Shown here piece by piece: positions 29,197 to 45,600 of a stretch of 64,000 bases of DNA. Origin of the DNA: Litomosoides sigmodontis (lineage: Eukaryota > Nematoda > Chromadorea > Rhabditida > Onchocercidae); assembly GCA_963070105.1 (NCBI GenBank), contig OY718806.1:1332865-1396864 (forward strand). Reading direction: 5' to 3'. Every line of letters begins with the position of its first letter. The first letter of the stretch is position 1. The translations under genes and the position numbers were made by a program. Under the pieces are notes generated by a model that was not told the DNA's origin, made no database searches, and was given only the letters and a program-made list of their open reading frames with translations.

Positions 29197-30976
29197 ATAA
29201 TTTACAATTTAATAGAAAATGTAATGAAATGCTACGAAAATATTTTTTTCCAATTATTTGATTTTATTCATTCCTTCTTTCTGCAATAAATGATGTACAG
29301 AAGCGAAAAAACGAATGAAGAAGCAGATAAGTAAACAAGCAAGCAAACAAATAAATAAACAAACAAGAAAACAAACAAACAAATAAACAATAATAATAAA
29401 TTCTTAAATCGATTTCTTCCCACTTTTTTTTATTTAGTTTCACTTTTTTTTTGAAATATATTAATTATTCAATTTGCTAATGAGAATTATCAAAAATATA
29501 GTGTATTTTGAAAATTTCACTTTAATTCTGATAAATAAATGTTTAAATTAAGGAAGAAAAAAAGGAAGAGGTGTGCGCATGTAAATGTGATAGTCTAAAT
29601 TTACAAAAACAGAAAAAAAAAGAGCGAAACTCTTGTCTTCCATCAGCACAATAATCAATAATATTGTCATTAAAATGTTTTTATTTATGCAAAAATGCCA
29701 GCAAATTACATTTTCATATGTCGTAGGATTGTCGTCGTTGTTTGTTGCTATTATTGCTGCTGCTACTGCTAGGGCTAGAAGCTTTTGAAGCTAAAAAGCA
29801 TTTTCATTTTGCAGGATGCGATCAGTTTTCTTCCAAATATTGATCGTCGCTCTCTCGCTGAGGATACTTTTGAAACGATAAATAGGAATGAGGAAATGCT
29901 ATCGATTTAGGGCGTTTACATCTTATGAAAATTTAAATCTTTCCTCATTAGACATTTCCTTACTTTACTTTAGTGCTATGCAACAACAAACAACGTGCAA
30001 ATCGAACTTCTCTTTTTTTTTTCACATATTAATAATAAAATGATGACAACGATTGATTTTTTTCTTCCTTTATTTTGCAATTTTAATTAGTGTAAATTTA
30101 TTTATAAAGGAAAATTGAAATTTCCAAATTTTGTTAGAATGTGTCAAAAATTTTTTAGAAATTGGCAAGAAATACATTTATATTTTATGTGCAAAAAATT
30201 TTTGACAATAATTACTTTTTGAAATTATTTTTCCTATTTTTGCAAATTGTTTAAGCTTCCGGTAATCAATAACTGCTCATTTTTGATCTTATACGATCAC
30301 TGCTTACTGCTTTTTTTTCTGGATGATTTCACATGTCTTTTTTCTCATTTTACATGTGCTACTTTCACTGGCTTAATCATCAGCTAACAACACTGTTATT
30401 ACATGATAATTAAAGTAATCCTCAACATCTTATCATTCAATCCATTTTTTTTTGAAACACTATTGTATAGAAATTATACAGCTGTTACTAGTGTCGAAAT
30501 GCTTGAAGCGATGGCTCTGCTGGTGGTATTTTGCCTATAAGGGTCGAAGGGTCGAACATCAGATGCAGTAAGGTGGCAATAAATCGGACGGCATCGTAAT
30601 GTGATAGTAATAGTGGCGCTTGGCCTATCTTAAACGTGATAAAGGCTTGGGGACATTGTGTTCTATAGCTATAGCTAGTTAGCCGGTTTTTTTTTAAAAA
30701 GTGCTGTTGTTTCAGATTGGTGCAAACTTTCACTATGAATGTAGTGAAATTTGGTGGAAAATTTAGTGCACTCTGCCCTGTGTTATCGTCTATCTCATTG
30801 TTTTTTGCTTGAGAAAACGGAGAGAGGCAGAAATTCTCCACTTTTTTGAGAAACTGAGAATTTTCACCCCGCACTTGCTCTCGTTTTTATCGGGAAAAAA
30901 AATTTCGAAAGGAAGTGAACAGTAGTAAGTAGGTGAACAGTGATATATAAAAGATTACCTTGCATAGCAGTCAAAA
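29197..30976. other. Intergenic interval upstream of AP-2 alpha
   Basis: AT-rich to about 30480, then a GC-richer 480 bp block leading to the AP-2 alpha start, probably its promoter and 5' UTR. A 128-codon minus-strand frame (30488-30874) lies in this block but shows no family, no splice support and an implausible composition; I do not call it. A CATAGCAG just before the start at 30977 could be a trans-splice acceptor. Confidence 0.5.
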
Positions 30977-33900
30977 ATGCCTGCTGTCAAAGGGGATGGA
31001 ATGCGTGGCCTTGCTGTTTTTATCTCGGATATTCGAAACTGTAAAAGTAAGGAGGCTGAATTGAAACGCATTAACCGAGAATTGGCCAATATACGCAGCA
31101 AATTTAAAGGTTTTTCTTTCAAATCCTTTTTTTTTTACTGTTTCTAGAGTTTTAAGGTATATTATTTTAGTAGAAGTTGATTTGTATTTTTGCTTTTTCT
31201 TTCAGCCTTTAATAGCCTTCATTGAAAATTGAAACAAATGGTGGAAAAAGAACACTGAAACAAACAATTTATTCCACAAAACGTTATCAGTATTTGTCAA
31301 AACATGCTGCATGCTGCATCTTTCTTTTACCCCAGAAAAATGAGAGCATATCCATAAAATTCTAATATACCTGCAAAATTCAAGCAAAAAAAGTAATTCA
31401 TATAAGTCAAACTCCTTCAGTATAATGCTTTAATATTGATCGTTCCATAATAATTTATAGTTAAATAACTTCGTTCTATAGGTGATAAAATGATTGACGG
31501 CTATCAGAAGAAGAAATATGTTTGTAAGCTACTTTTCATCTTCCTTCTTGGCAATGATATTGATTTCGGCCATATGGAAGCGACTAATTTACTAAGTTCA
31601 AATAAATACACCGAAAAACAAATTGTAAGTACCAGTTTTCTTATAGTTAAAGAGAGCCTATCGTGGCAGTAGTACAGCCTTCAAATGCGGTTGATTTCAT
31701 GTCAGAAACATTCGTGCTTGTGTGTTTTATTTTGCTGGATTTTATGGACCATTTTGTTATTAATTTCACTCTTTTCTTTTCTAGGGTTACCTTTTCATTT
31801 CGGTACTGATAAATAATAATTCCGACTTGATCAAATTGATTATTCAATCAATAAAGAATGATCTCCAGTCACGCAATCCTGTTCATGTTAATTTGGCATT
31901 ACAATGCATTTCAAATATTGGCAGTAAGGATATGGCTGAAGCATTTGCTCAAGATTTACCGAAATTACTGGTTTCCGGGTGAGCACTTTTTTTTATGATT
32001 TGAAATTGTGCCATCGTAAGATTTCGCATTCTGTACATTTTAGAAAGTATAAATTTAGCAGAAGAAAAACAAATGTAAAAAAATTTTGTGAATAAAGAGT
32101 TGTTGATATTATAGCGATTCATTTTACTTTATTTCAGCGATACAATCGATTTTGTGAAGCAAAGTGCAGCACTATGCTTGCTCAAGCTATTTAGGATATG
32201 TCCGGATGTTTTGCCGCCTAGCGAATTTTCCTCACGCATTGTTCATCTTTTAAATGATCAGCATTTAGTAATCATTTCATTATCTTTTAGGAATTTTATG
32301 TAATGTTGGAGTTCTTAAACCTTTGCCATTACACGTTTTCTGAAGTCCAACTTTTTGTTTTCTTATTTTACCTAGGTGGAAATTGTATTTAGGGTGTTGT
32401 CACATCGGCTGCTTCCCTAATCGAAGCATTATCAAAAAAATGGCCCGATGAATACAAAGGATGCATTTCATTGGCTATTTCCAGGTTAAGTCGGGTAAGG
32501 TTTTTATTTGTTCGAATTGAACTTTCAAAACTTTGTCAGGTACTGCCATGGTCTTGTTTTGAAATTATGTTACGTCAGGATTGTATCTATTGGTTTGTGC
32601 TGATTGGAAAATCTGTTTCAGATCGTGACGGCAGGTTACACCGACTTACAGGACTATACTTATTACTTTGTTCCAGCACCTTGGCTTTGTGTGAAGTTGT
32701 TGAGGTTACTACAGAATTATCCACCACCAGGTGATTTCTGTTGATTTAACTGAGATGCATGTACTCTTACGTTTAATAAGCGCTATATTGCAGTAGAGTA
32801 ATTTTATCAATAAATTGCAGAAGACCCAAGTAATAAATCTCGCTTAATGGAGTGTTTGGAAGGAATCTTGAATAAAGCTATGGATGCTCCAAAGTCCAAA
32901 AAAGTGCAACATTCGAATGCTAAAAACGCGGTGCTCTTTGAGTCTATTGCTCTAATCATTCATATGGATACGGAACCAAGCTTGCTTGTTAGAGCATGCA
33001 ATCAACTAGGAACTTTTTTGTCCCACAGAGAAACGAATTTAAGGTTGATATATAGTTTGACATTCGTTCAATTTCAGCTTTTTTTTTTCAAAATTTTTTC
33101 CTGTTTCATTTTTTCCAATTATTAGTATTGAGCAATTTTCAGCATACCTGTGCGCCATCTAAGGAAAAAGGTTCATTTTAGTAACCCTGTGGACAGTATA
33201 CATTTTATATATTTTGTTGGTTGCTATCGCTGTTTTTTTTTATCTCAGTTATGTTTTGTCGATTTTCTACATTAGTAATTTTAGGTATCTTGCTTTGGAG
33301 TCAATGTGCTTACTCGCAACTTCAGAATTTTCTCATGAAGCCGTGAAAAGACATCAAGAAACTATCATAAATAGTTTGAAAACTGAAAGAGATGTTTCTG
33401 TTCGGCAGCGAGCGGTTGATTTACTGTATGCTATGTGTGATAGGTATGTAAAATAAACTGAAATTCTTCTTACAGCGAATTGTAATTATTTGTGAAATCA
33501 TTATTAATGTTGCGACAAAAATGATGACCATGTCAAGTTTGTTAATTCTGTACACATTTAGATCAAATGCTGCAGAAATTGTCTTCGAAATGTTATCGTA
33601 CCTTGAAACAGCTGACTATTCAATACGAGAAGAAATGGTGAGCTAGAATTTTTCAATTTCCCTGATTTATTTTTGGGCAGTATTTGAATGTGCTAACAAT
33701 TTGGTTTTAGATGCTTTTTCCACCATTATTTAATTCTTCCAGGTGCTGAAGGTTGCTATTTTGGCTGAAAAGTATGCCACGGATTATACGTGGTATGTTG
33801 ACGTTATCTTAAAGTTGATCAGGATTGCTGGTGATTACGTATCGGAAGAGGTTTGGTATCGTGTTATTCAAATTGTTGTCAACAGGGAGGATGTGCAGGG

Positions 33901-36900
33901 CTATGCAGCTAAGACTGTTTTTGAAGCATTGCAGGTAATGAACTTGTTTTTTTATACACAGATTCTTTTGCGGATTAAGTTTTACATTGCAATTTTTTTG
34001 TGTCAATTTCAGAGACCAGCTTGTCATGAAAATATGGTCAAGGTTGGGGGCTACATACTGGGAGAATTTGGAAATTTGATAGCTGGAGATGCGAGATCGA
34101 GGTTAGTTGTATGAAGTTAGCGTGCATTTGTCGGTAAACGTTAAATTTGTTACGTTCTGCTCTAAAGTAGTTTTTATTCATTTTGAAGTTCAACCAAGTA
34201 GCGGATGTTGCAGTGAGTTTTTTAGTTGTATTGAAATTTGTTTGTGACGCATAATCATATTGCAGCCCACAAGTTCAATTTGAACTCCTGCACAGCAAGT
34301 ATCATTTGTGCTCTATTGCAACAAGATCCCTTCTGTTATCAACTTATGTAAAGTTTTGCAATTTGTTTCCAGAAATCAAGGGAATGATTCAAGAGGTAAG
34401 TACGCAGTGCCAATTGTTCAATATTTGTACCGTGGAGAGTACATATTTCATATGTTAGATTTTCAGATTTTCCGCATGGATCATAATTTGCGTAATCCTG
34501 ATGCGGAATTGCAGCAACGTGCCGTAGAATACCTTCAGTTATCCAGAGTTGCTTCTCCAGATGTTCTCGCTACAGTAATTCTTTTCCCTGCTAATTTATT
34601 TTTCCAGATCCACTCATTAGTGCTAAATTTACTGGCGCTTTTTAGATACTGGAAGAAATGCCACCTTTCCCAGAGAAAGAAAGCTCCCTGCTCGCGAAAT
34701 TGAAAAAATCGAAACCACATGTTGAAGAGCTTGTAAATCAGGCTGCTGAAAAGAAACAACGTCCACTTGCAGTAGTGAACCATGTAAGTTATTTTTTATG
34801 TTTTATATATGTTTGTATAGGTCTGTATCACTTATTAACAATTTATTTCCATAAATTTTCTTTATCTTATGCTAGTGCTACACATAACCTATCACTTCAG
34901 GACACCAAACAAACGTCAGGTCAACTGTTAGATATCAATCCTGGTTTGGAATCGAGGGCTCTAGTAGATATATTTAATTCTCCAGCAGCAGCGAACGGTG
35001 TGAAGTCGTCAGTGACTTCAACAAATGGTGAACCTGCTGTGGACAATTATCCAGATGTTTTGAAGTTAGTATTTTAATAGATTTTAGGCTGTCTGTCGTG
35101 GATTTACAGTGAAAAAAATTTTGTCAAGTGCGACTTATTCATTAGAAAAACAAATCAAATCGGTTGGTTTTGCATTACAGGTTCGTAACAAAGAACAGCG
35201 GTGTGCTTTACGAGGATTCTACAATCCAGATTGGATATAAATTGGAAACCCGAGCTAACCTTGCGCGCTTGGGGATGTTTTATGGCAATAAAACCAATTA
35301 TTCGTTTACTGATTTTAGTCCAAGCCTGTTTTGTTCTGGAATCCTCAGCAGTCAACTGATTGCACAGGTACGATTGGTAGTGTAGTTTTATCATGGTGAA
35401 TTTAGTAATTTTGGAAATTGAAGTTGTATTAAAATCCATATCAAAGTTTAAGTGATGCTGCAAAAATTATTCGTGCTGTATGGAGAATACTGTTGAATCT
35501 ATTTTTAATACCAAGGCGTACTTTACGCTGAGTGGAAGTTCTTTTTGCAGTGCAAAGCAGTGGATAGTACAATCACGGGTGGATCACAAGTGCAACAGTT
35601 AATCAATTTTGTATGTGAGCAGGAATTTCATCGTTGTCCTCTTCTTCATCTCATTTTCACTTTTTCGTAAGCTTTATGTGAACCACAAAAAATGATTTTA
35701 TGCTGCGCATGATCGAGTTTAATCATTGTGTGAAATCTAATGATCTAATAATTATAGAAGTTGGCAGCACGTATTTTCTATTTATTTATTAGTTTGTTAG
35801 AAAATTTCATGTCAGAGTTAAGGTCATATTGCTTTATTTTTAAATGCATTTATATGCAGGAATATTGAACATGAGTAGACTTTCTGAAAGCTGGACGTCT
35901 TTGTTTAATACGGTTTTGCTGTCATACCTGAAACAGTGTCAATTTCAGTGATGTGAACAATAGGCAGCAATCTTTTGATAAAACTTTTGCACTTCCCATT
36001 TTCATTAACAAATTTTTTGAACCGACGGATATGTCCTCTGAACAGTTCTTCACCCGCTGGAAGCAACTCTCGCAGTACGTCGCATATTCTATCATCCCAT
36101 CTCTTATATGTTGAATGTTTCTTCTTTTATTCTTTGCGTTATTAAAAAAGAAAAAAACGAAAGAAAAACATTATTTATAGATCAGCTCAAGAGAATCAAA
36201 AAATATTCCCTGCAAAACTGCCGATAGATCGAGAGCAAATAAGAACAAAGGTAAATTGTCACTTGTTTTTGGAATTTTAATTTCTTCAAGTTTTGATTCC
36301 TTAAGGATGTGCTCGGATTAATGAATCCTTCGATTTAATAGTGATTTGAAATTTAGTCCACATAAATTCCCAAATCCACTTAGAGACTTTTACAAAAACG
36401 GAAGTTCAGAAGCTATTTGCTTCTAAAAAGTTCCAAAATGCATTTGCGAGTGGGATAATGACCTATACAACAATGGTTTTTGAAGCTAAGTGGTTTTGGG
36501 CCTCGACTTTTGCAAGAAGTAGATCCAAATCCGGAAAACTATGTGTGTGCTGGAATAGTCAATACGAAAATGCAGCAGATCGGCACTCTTATTCGTTTGG
36601 AACCGAATAAACAGGCAAAGGTTATTTTATTGTGCACTCTCCTAATTTTGACATTACGTTGGTTGTGGAACAGCGTAGCGTTTATGTGCAGCCAATTTTA
36701 ACATGAGATTTTAATCTTTGCTAGAGTTATTGTTGCACTAAATTTTCTTCTGGTCTTATTGATGCATGCTATTATCTTGCGTTAGGATATTGAACATTAT
36801 GCTGGAATTATACTGCATATCATAAGCTTAAGGTGTAACAGTTATATACAAACAGTTGTTACTGTTTACAAATTACAAATAGGCACAAAAATGTGGATGG

Positions 36901-37280
36901 GCGTGCTTTGCATCATTGTTTGGATTATCATATAATTGCGTTCAAACATCTTTGCATGACCTAACAGTCTTGGGTTAGAACCTAATACTAGGTATTGCTC
37001 CAATTATCAAACTAAGCAGCAGAAACAGATAACTGCAAGGGGGGCAAAGAAATGATGAATAGGGGTGGAAATACATACAAAAGAGGAAAAAAGATTATTG
37101 GCCTTGAGTTAAGATTCTGGTATCTTACTGTTGTGGTTGTAAATTTAATAGGGGACCTGACGTAATCTACCGCATTGCTGTTCGTCATTGAAATTTTTTC
37201 AGATGTATCGATTGACTGTGCGAAGTTCGCGTGATACTGTTGCAAGTCACTTGTGTGAAATACTGTCGCAGCAGTTTTGA
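30977..37280 (+). CDS. apa-2: AP-2 adaptor complex subunit alpha (alpha-adaptin)
   Basis: The large subunit of the AP-2 heterotetramer, which links cargo and PI(4,5)P2 membrane to clathrin in endocytosis. Twenty-one exons: 30977-31109, 31482-31624, 31785-31978, 32138-32267, 32393-32494, 32622-32730, 32821-33043, 33285-33443, 33562-33637, 33743-33934, 34013-34101, 34266-34395, 34467-34574, 34646-34783, 34901-35064, 35181-35367, 35551-35666, 35949-36074, 36181-36250, 36486-36620, 37203-37280. All phases match; 934 codons, 933 residues, the usual size. The N-terminal trunk opens [20 protein letters not shown] and has the basic phosphoinositide patch YQKKKY at residues 52-57. The solenoid runs to about residue 620 (ends near [11 protein letters not shown]). 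The hinge is short (about 55 residues, exon 15). The appendage follows: beta-sandwich ([23 protein letters not shown]) and platform ([23 protein letters not shown], last exon [11 protein letters not shown]). A few acceptors are weak (AAG at exon 20). Symbol is the C. elegans ortholog's name. Identity is secure. Confidence 0.96.
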
Positions 37281-39537
37281 TTTTGTTTGCTGATTGTTAA
37301 ATTGAGCTAACCTCACTGTTTATTTGAATTTTGCCTGTATTCATATGGTATTAATGGAAACCATAGAGGTGGAAGATTGTTAACTAAAATTTTTTTAATC
37401 GAACGCTTTTTTATTTGCAAACTATTGATTCATACGTATAGACATGCACCTTTACATTTACAAATATATGTAGTTACATAGTACATAGTGCATACATTAC
37501 GTGGTATTGGTAGTAGCGTACATTGCTATGATTAAAGAAAACTTGAAGATTTGTGGACATTATCTACGCTGTTAAATAAACTAGTAATATCGTTGTGTAG
37601 GTTGCTATATCGTTTTTTGTCAATTTTTTTTGTAAATCAGTTCCGTTATACGAGGAATTGTTGGGAATGTATTTATCATTTTTTTTAAAACTATTTCTTT
37701 ATTCCAGAGCAGTTATGGAGGGTTCATTTCACAATTGTATTATTGTTTATCGGCCATTATTCTGATCGCTTGAGCAAGTAATTCGTTTTAGAGAAAGTCT
37801 TATTAGAGAATTGCTTGCGTTTTTATCCAGTTACAGACAGTAATATTGGACGTAAAATAATGGTCGGTTGATGTGTGATGTGCTTTCATTACTTTATGGT
37901 TGTTTCAAAATGTTGAGAAGTTTCTACACGCTTACTAACGAAAAGTACGAGGTAAGCATTTTTAAAGGAATTCAAATGCGAAATGTTTGTAGGGTTTAGC
38001 AGTAGCAATGGGAGCATAATAATGACGATTTTTCAAAGTATGAAGAATCCGAAGCAGTCGAGGATCATCTGTGTTAGGGATGTGTATGAAGCATGCTCGG
38101 GCTTGTGGTTGTACGCAATGAAAGTGATGGTTGGCTGTAATGATCATTTAGTGTTTAAATTGTTTAATTTATAATTTCCTTGATTAACCTGGCGGATTAT
38201 GCAATATTTCATTTTCTGTTGTGGAAAAAGATGTTTTTTTTTTTTCAAGTATTTTATATATTCATTGTGATAATTAATGGTGGAATTGTGTTAGCATTCC
38301 TTGTAATGTGAATATTTTTCTTTAACTACTTTTGATTACTTCTTAACTAAATGCGATTCATGTTTAACGAATTAAGTGATTAGGCATTCTATTTGGTGTT
38401 GTTCGGCAGACTAGATTAATTAATTCATGGACTTTGGACATAATTGAATACGTTCGATTGTCTCTTTTCCTCCACGTGACATATTATACTAAAAGTCACT
38501 TCATTTATAATTATAACTAATTTATTTAATAAATTGTCTGTGATTATGTTTATGGAGCGACATTATCAATAAGAAGTATTCATGTTCCATCGTGGGGGCC
38601 TATCTACCCTTCAGTGCGCGACTTTATCTTGAGTACTAGTTAATTCCGCCTGCGCATAATAGGAATGTCTCACGCACATGCACGGATCATTTGAAATGGG
38701 ATTTTAAACGTCGTAAATTTGCATATTGATTTTATTTTTGGTAATGTGAGGTAAGGTTTGTTGGAAGGTGAAGTTATACTCAGAGAAGCATGTCATATAG
38801 ATAATGCGAGAAGTGGAAGAATGTGTGAAGGAAAGTTAGAGTTAAGTTTATGAAATTTGTTGACTAGTGAATCTAGTTCTTTCTTTTTTCTACTGGCAAG
38901 GAATTTTGTAAACACACTGAAATGCAATCCCAGGTGTCATCTGAACTACGTCGTGAATGATGGCGGATGGGCTCAACTGTATCATCATCTTTCCATCCAG
39001 TATTCACGGTTGAGTGACCAATAATTTTAAATCATTGATTTTGTCTTTCTATCCGGTATTCAGTGCATTTATCCAGAAGTGCCAAAAAGATGATGACCAC
39101 CTATTCTCTTGTGCTGCAGGTTTTGAGAAAAAAACTTCGATAAAAAGCAGTGGAAATGTGATAAAATTGAATGAAGTAGCAGTGCGCTTGAATCTTTAAA
39201 TTTTTAAATCACTTGATGAAATTAAATGTAAGATGTGGTGTGTTATCTCCCTTCGTGGAATCCTCTTAACTTTCACGATCGTAGTGGTTAATGTCAAGCC
39301 TTTTATTCTTTTTTTTTTTTAAAGAGACAGCAAAGAGAAGTGGTCGAGAGAGAAAGAACGCGTGCACGAACGAAATTTTTTTGCACATGCGACATGTAGT
39401 ATAATACATATTGTATTTGATAAGTGTAAAATTGTCATTTTGGTTTAATCGTTTTTTGCTTCAGTTCAGTGTTCAGTGTTCGTTGTGTGAAAGAATAATA
39501 GCTTAACTGACTAGTTTTGACAAATATTTTGTTAACA
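37281..39537. other. Intergenic interval between AP-2 alpha and PI4K2
   Basis: No gene supported. Two weak exon-like pieces are visible: 37910-37951 (ATG to a GTAAGC donor, MLRSFYTLTNEKYE) and 39064-39119 (AFIQKCQKDDDHLFSCAA between an ATTCAG acceptor and a GTTTTG donor). Their phases do not join directly, so I leave them uncalled. Confidence 0.4.
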
Positions 39538-42620
<3,083 letters not shown>

Positions 42621-45600
42621 TCATTCTACTATAAAACCTAGTGCCTGGTTGCGTTCGGCATGTAACAAACAGTTCAAACTCGAGCAATACTCAGGAAAAA
42701 TACTGCTTTTAAAAATTACGAGATGCTTGATGTAAATGTCTGAAATGTAGCAAAGTTTCCTTTGTTCCATTTTTTCCTTTTTCTTTCTTTCTTTTTTTTT
42801 TTTTAGAAATAACATGAAAGGAAAAGAGTAATACCTTCAATTTCTTTTGAAGGTTCTATAGTTTCAAGCTTGATTTTATCTGAAGTGGTACTTCCAACCA
42901 TTGATTGATGTTGCGTTGACGATGAAAAGTGTGATTCACGTTGCATGTCTGCAAAAGTTCCTTTTTTGTAGGCTAATTCAAATTTTAGAATTTAATTCGA
43001 ATCAGTAAGAAATTGAAATAAACCGTGGTATTGTGTTGGTGTAGAAGTTCCAAGAGGTGGTGTAAGCGGATTGGAAGCAAATGTTGATCGTACATATCTT
43101 CTACAATAATCCATATAAGTACATTTCAATTCCACAAAAAAAAAAAAGTGTGCAGATAAATTACGGTATGAATGATGATAAGCTGAACACCTACGTTGTT
43201 CCAGTTGTATAATCGTCTCCTAAATGTGGTAGTACACCAGCACTATGAGTACCGGTACTCCGTAGTCCTAGATAGCCACCACCAAGTCTTCCAATATCAC
43301 CGGCTAAACTTCGATCTACAAAATCACGACGACGTCTTCGTTCGTTGTCCAATTGTTCTCTCATAATGCTAAGTTGATTTTCCAATTGTTTGATACGATT
43401 TTGTTGTGTACGTTCACGATTTTCAATTATTCGTTCAATCTGAAGAAAAAATATATTTATATCCATTGAACCTGAAAAGTTCTCTTAATCGAGCTATTTT
43501 TCCAATACGAAATATATTTGATAATAATTGAAGGTAAAATTTTCACAAATTATTATTACTTGAATTTTTTCGTTTTTCATCCGCTGCAATTGTTTATCGT
43601 TTTCTTCACGTTGCTTATTGGTAAGTTCGATAATGCGACTGCCATTTTCAAACTCTAACTGTGCGATTTGTTTTTGCAATTGTGCACAATTTTTATAAAG
43701 TTCCTGTAATAAGTTCCAAGTGATAGTATAAGATAGATGGAAGATGAAAGGGAAAGAAATTAAAAATTAAAAAAAAAAGAGGAAGTGGGGGAAAGAAAGG
43801 AGGAAAATGAGAAATGGATGAGCCATAAATGAATAACATTATCGATATGTTTTTAAATATTAGATATTTAATACAAATAAACTACTAGATAACAGTAAAC
43901 CTTATTTTCTCTTTCCATTGCATTCAATGATTTCTCAATAGCTTCACGTTGTAAAGCGGTTTCGCGAATTGCTGCATCAGTGCGTCGTTTTTCCTTCTCA
44001 AGCTGTAAATTAATTATTTTTGTAAATTATACTGGGAAATGATTTGTTTTATTTATGAATGTTGCTGTTGAGCTGAATATGTTGAAAAAAAAAATAGAAA
44101 TATTGATAGCTATAAATTTTAATGATACATTTTTGGATTATTTACCATTTCAATTTTTTTAATGAACGTTGCTCGATCACGCTTGGTATTTTCAAGTTGG
44201 CCCACCATAGTTCTTTTTTCACTTTCCAATTGAGCTAATCTTCGTTGAATTTCATCAAGTTCACGTTGTAATATTCTTCGTTCATTTTTGCACGTTTCAA
44301 CCTGTTGTCTGAGGTCATCTTCCGTCGCACGCTGCATTGATGTTGTCTGTAATTTATTCACCTCTAATTAACAATGAAAGAAAAAAAAAAGGCATTGATG
44401 GCGGTATCCTTTTGGAATACTTATGTATTTGCGTGAAAGATTTACTGATAGAAATGTATTATCAAGTGGGAACCTTTTCGAAAGCTAGCAGTCTTTCCTC
44501 GAGACGATTTTTCTCTACATGAGCATCTTGTAATTGACGTTGCAAATCGGATGCTCTGCCACTTAGATCACGTACACGTTGTTTGAAGTCACGAAGTTCG
44601 CCTCGTGCGGTCATCAGTTCGTACTCAAGTTGCTGCTTTTGATTATTGGCATTTGATAGATCATTTTGTGCACCGGTTATCTGAAATTGTTAGATGAGAA
44701 AATATAAGCGTAGCAAATTAAACACACCAAAATTAAGTTAATGAGGAAGAGGAAAGCGTACTTGATCCCGGAGAATTTGATATTCATTAATTGTTTTTGA
44801 TTGATAATCCAAAGTTTTCCGAAGTTCCGTTTCAGCGTTTTCAGCTTTGGAAAGTTCTCTTTTCACTCTTTCCATGTCTTCCTTTATATCAGTGCATTTC
44901 ATTTCGCTCAGTTGCAACTGTCCGGATAGTTCTTTTATCCGTTCGTTCAACGACTAAAAATGTTCAAACTTGCACAGTTGTAAAATTTTTGCAAAAGGAA
45001 ATAGCGGTAAATGTAAAGTTACAGGACTCTTTACCTGTTTTTCACTTTCAAGATTTGTTTGCAATAGATTGAGCCGCTGTGCTTCGCTTTCCCTATCTCG
45101 AAGCTTGCTTTCAAGTTGAAAACGACTAGCATCCCACTGTTCTTCACGTTCACGTAATGCTCGTAGATCAGATTGTGTAGTCTCCAGGTCATTACGTAAA
45201 TTCTTCAGTTGCTCCTGCAGATAATAATATCACTGGTGAAATTTCAAATATAATTTTATGGATGATTTCAATCTTTGTGTATTCGAAATTAATTGCTAAC
45301 ATTGAGATGTCGTAGTTGTGCATCTTTTGCACGTGCTTCCAAATCTGCTGCTACAACTTTAGCTTTCAGTTGACGTCTCTCTTCATCTCGTTGCTTTAAT
45401 GCTTCTTCTTGCGAACGTAACAGTTGTTTAGCTGATGCTAACCGTATTTCTAGCGCACGCTTATCTATAAATTAAGTATTTAATTTTTTTTTTAAAAAAA
45501 AAGATTTTTTTTTTCCATTCCTTACCTTCTTCTACATCGCTCAAATTTTCTTCAATAGTTTTATAGCGTGTTTCGTGTCTATGAATCGTTGTGTGAGTGT

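Noticed and set aside
30488..30874. 128-codon minus-strand frame upstream of AP-2 alpha
   Set aside because: No family, no splice or start context; lies in the probable promoter region of the plus-strand gene.
38985..39075. Imperfect repeat of an acceptor-like segment (CTTTCCATCCAGTATTCA and CTTTCTATCCGGTATTCA)
   Set aside because: Short and divergent; adjacent exon-like piece cannot be joined in phase to anything.
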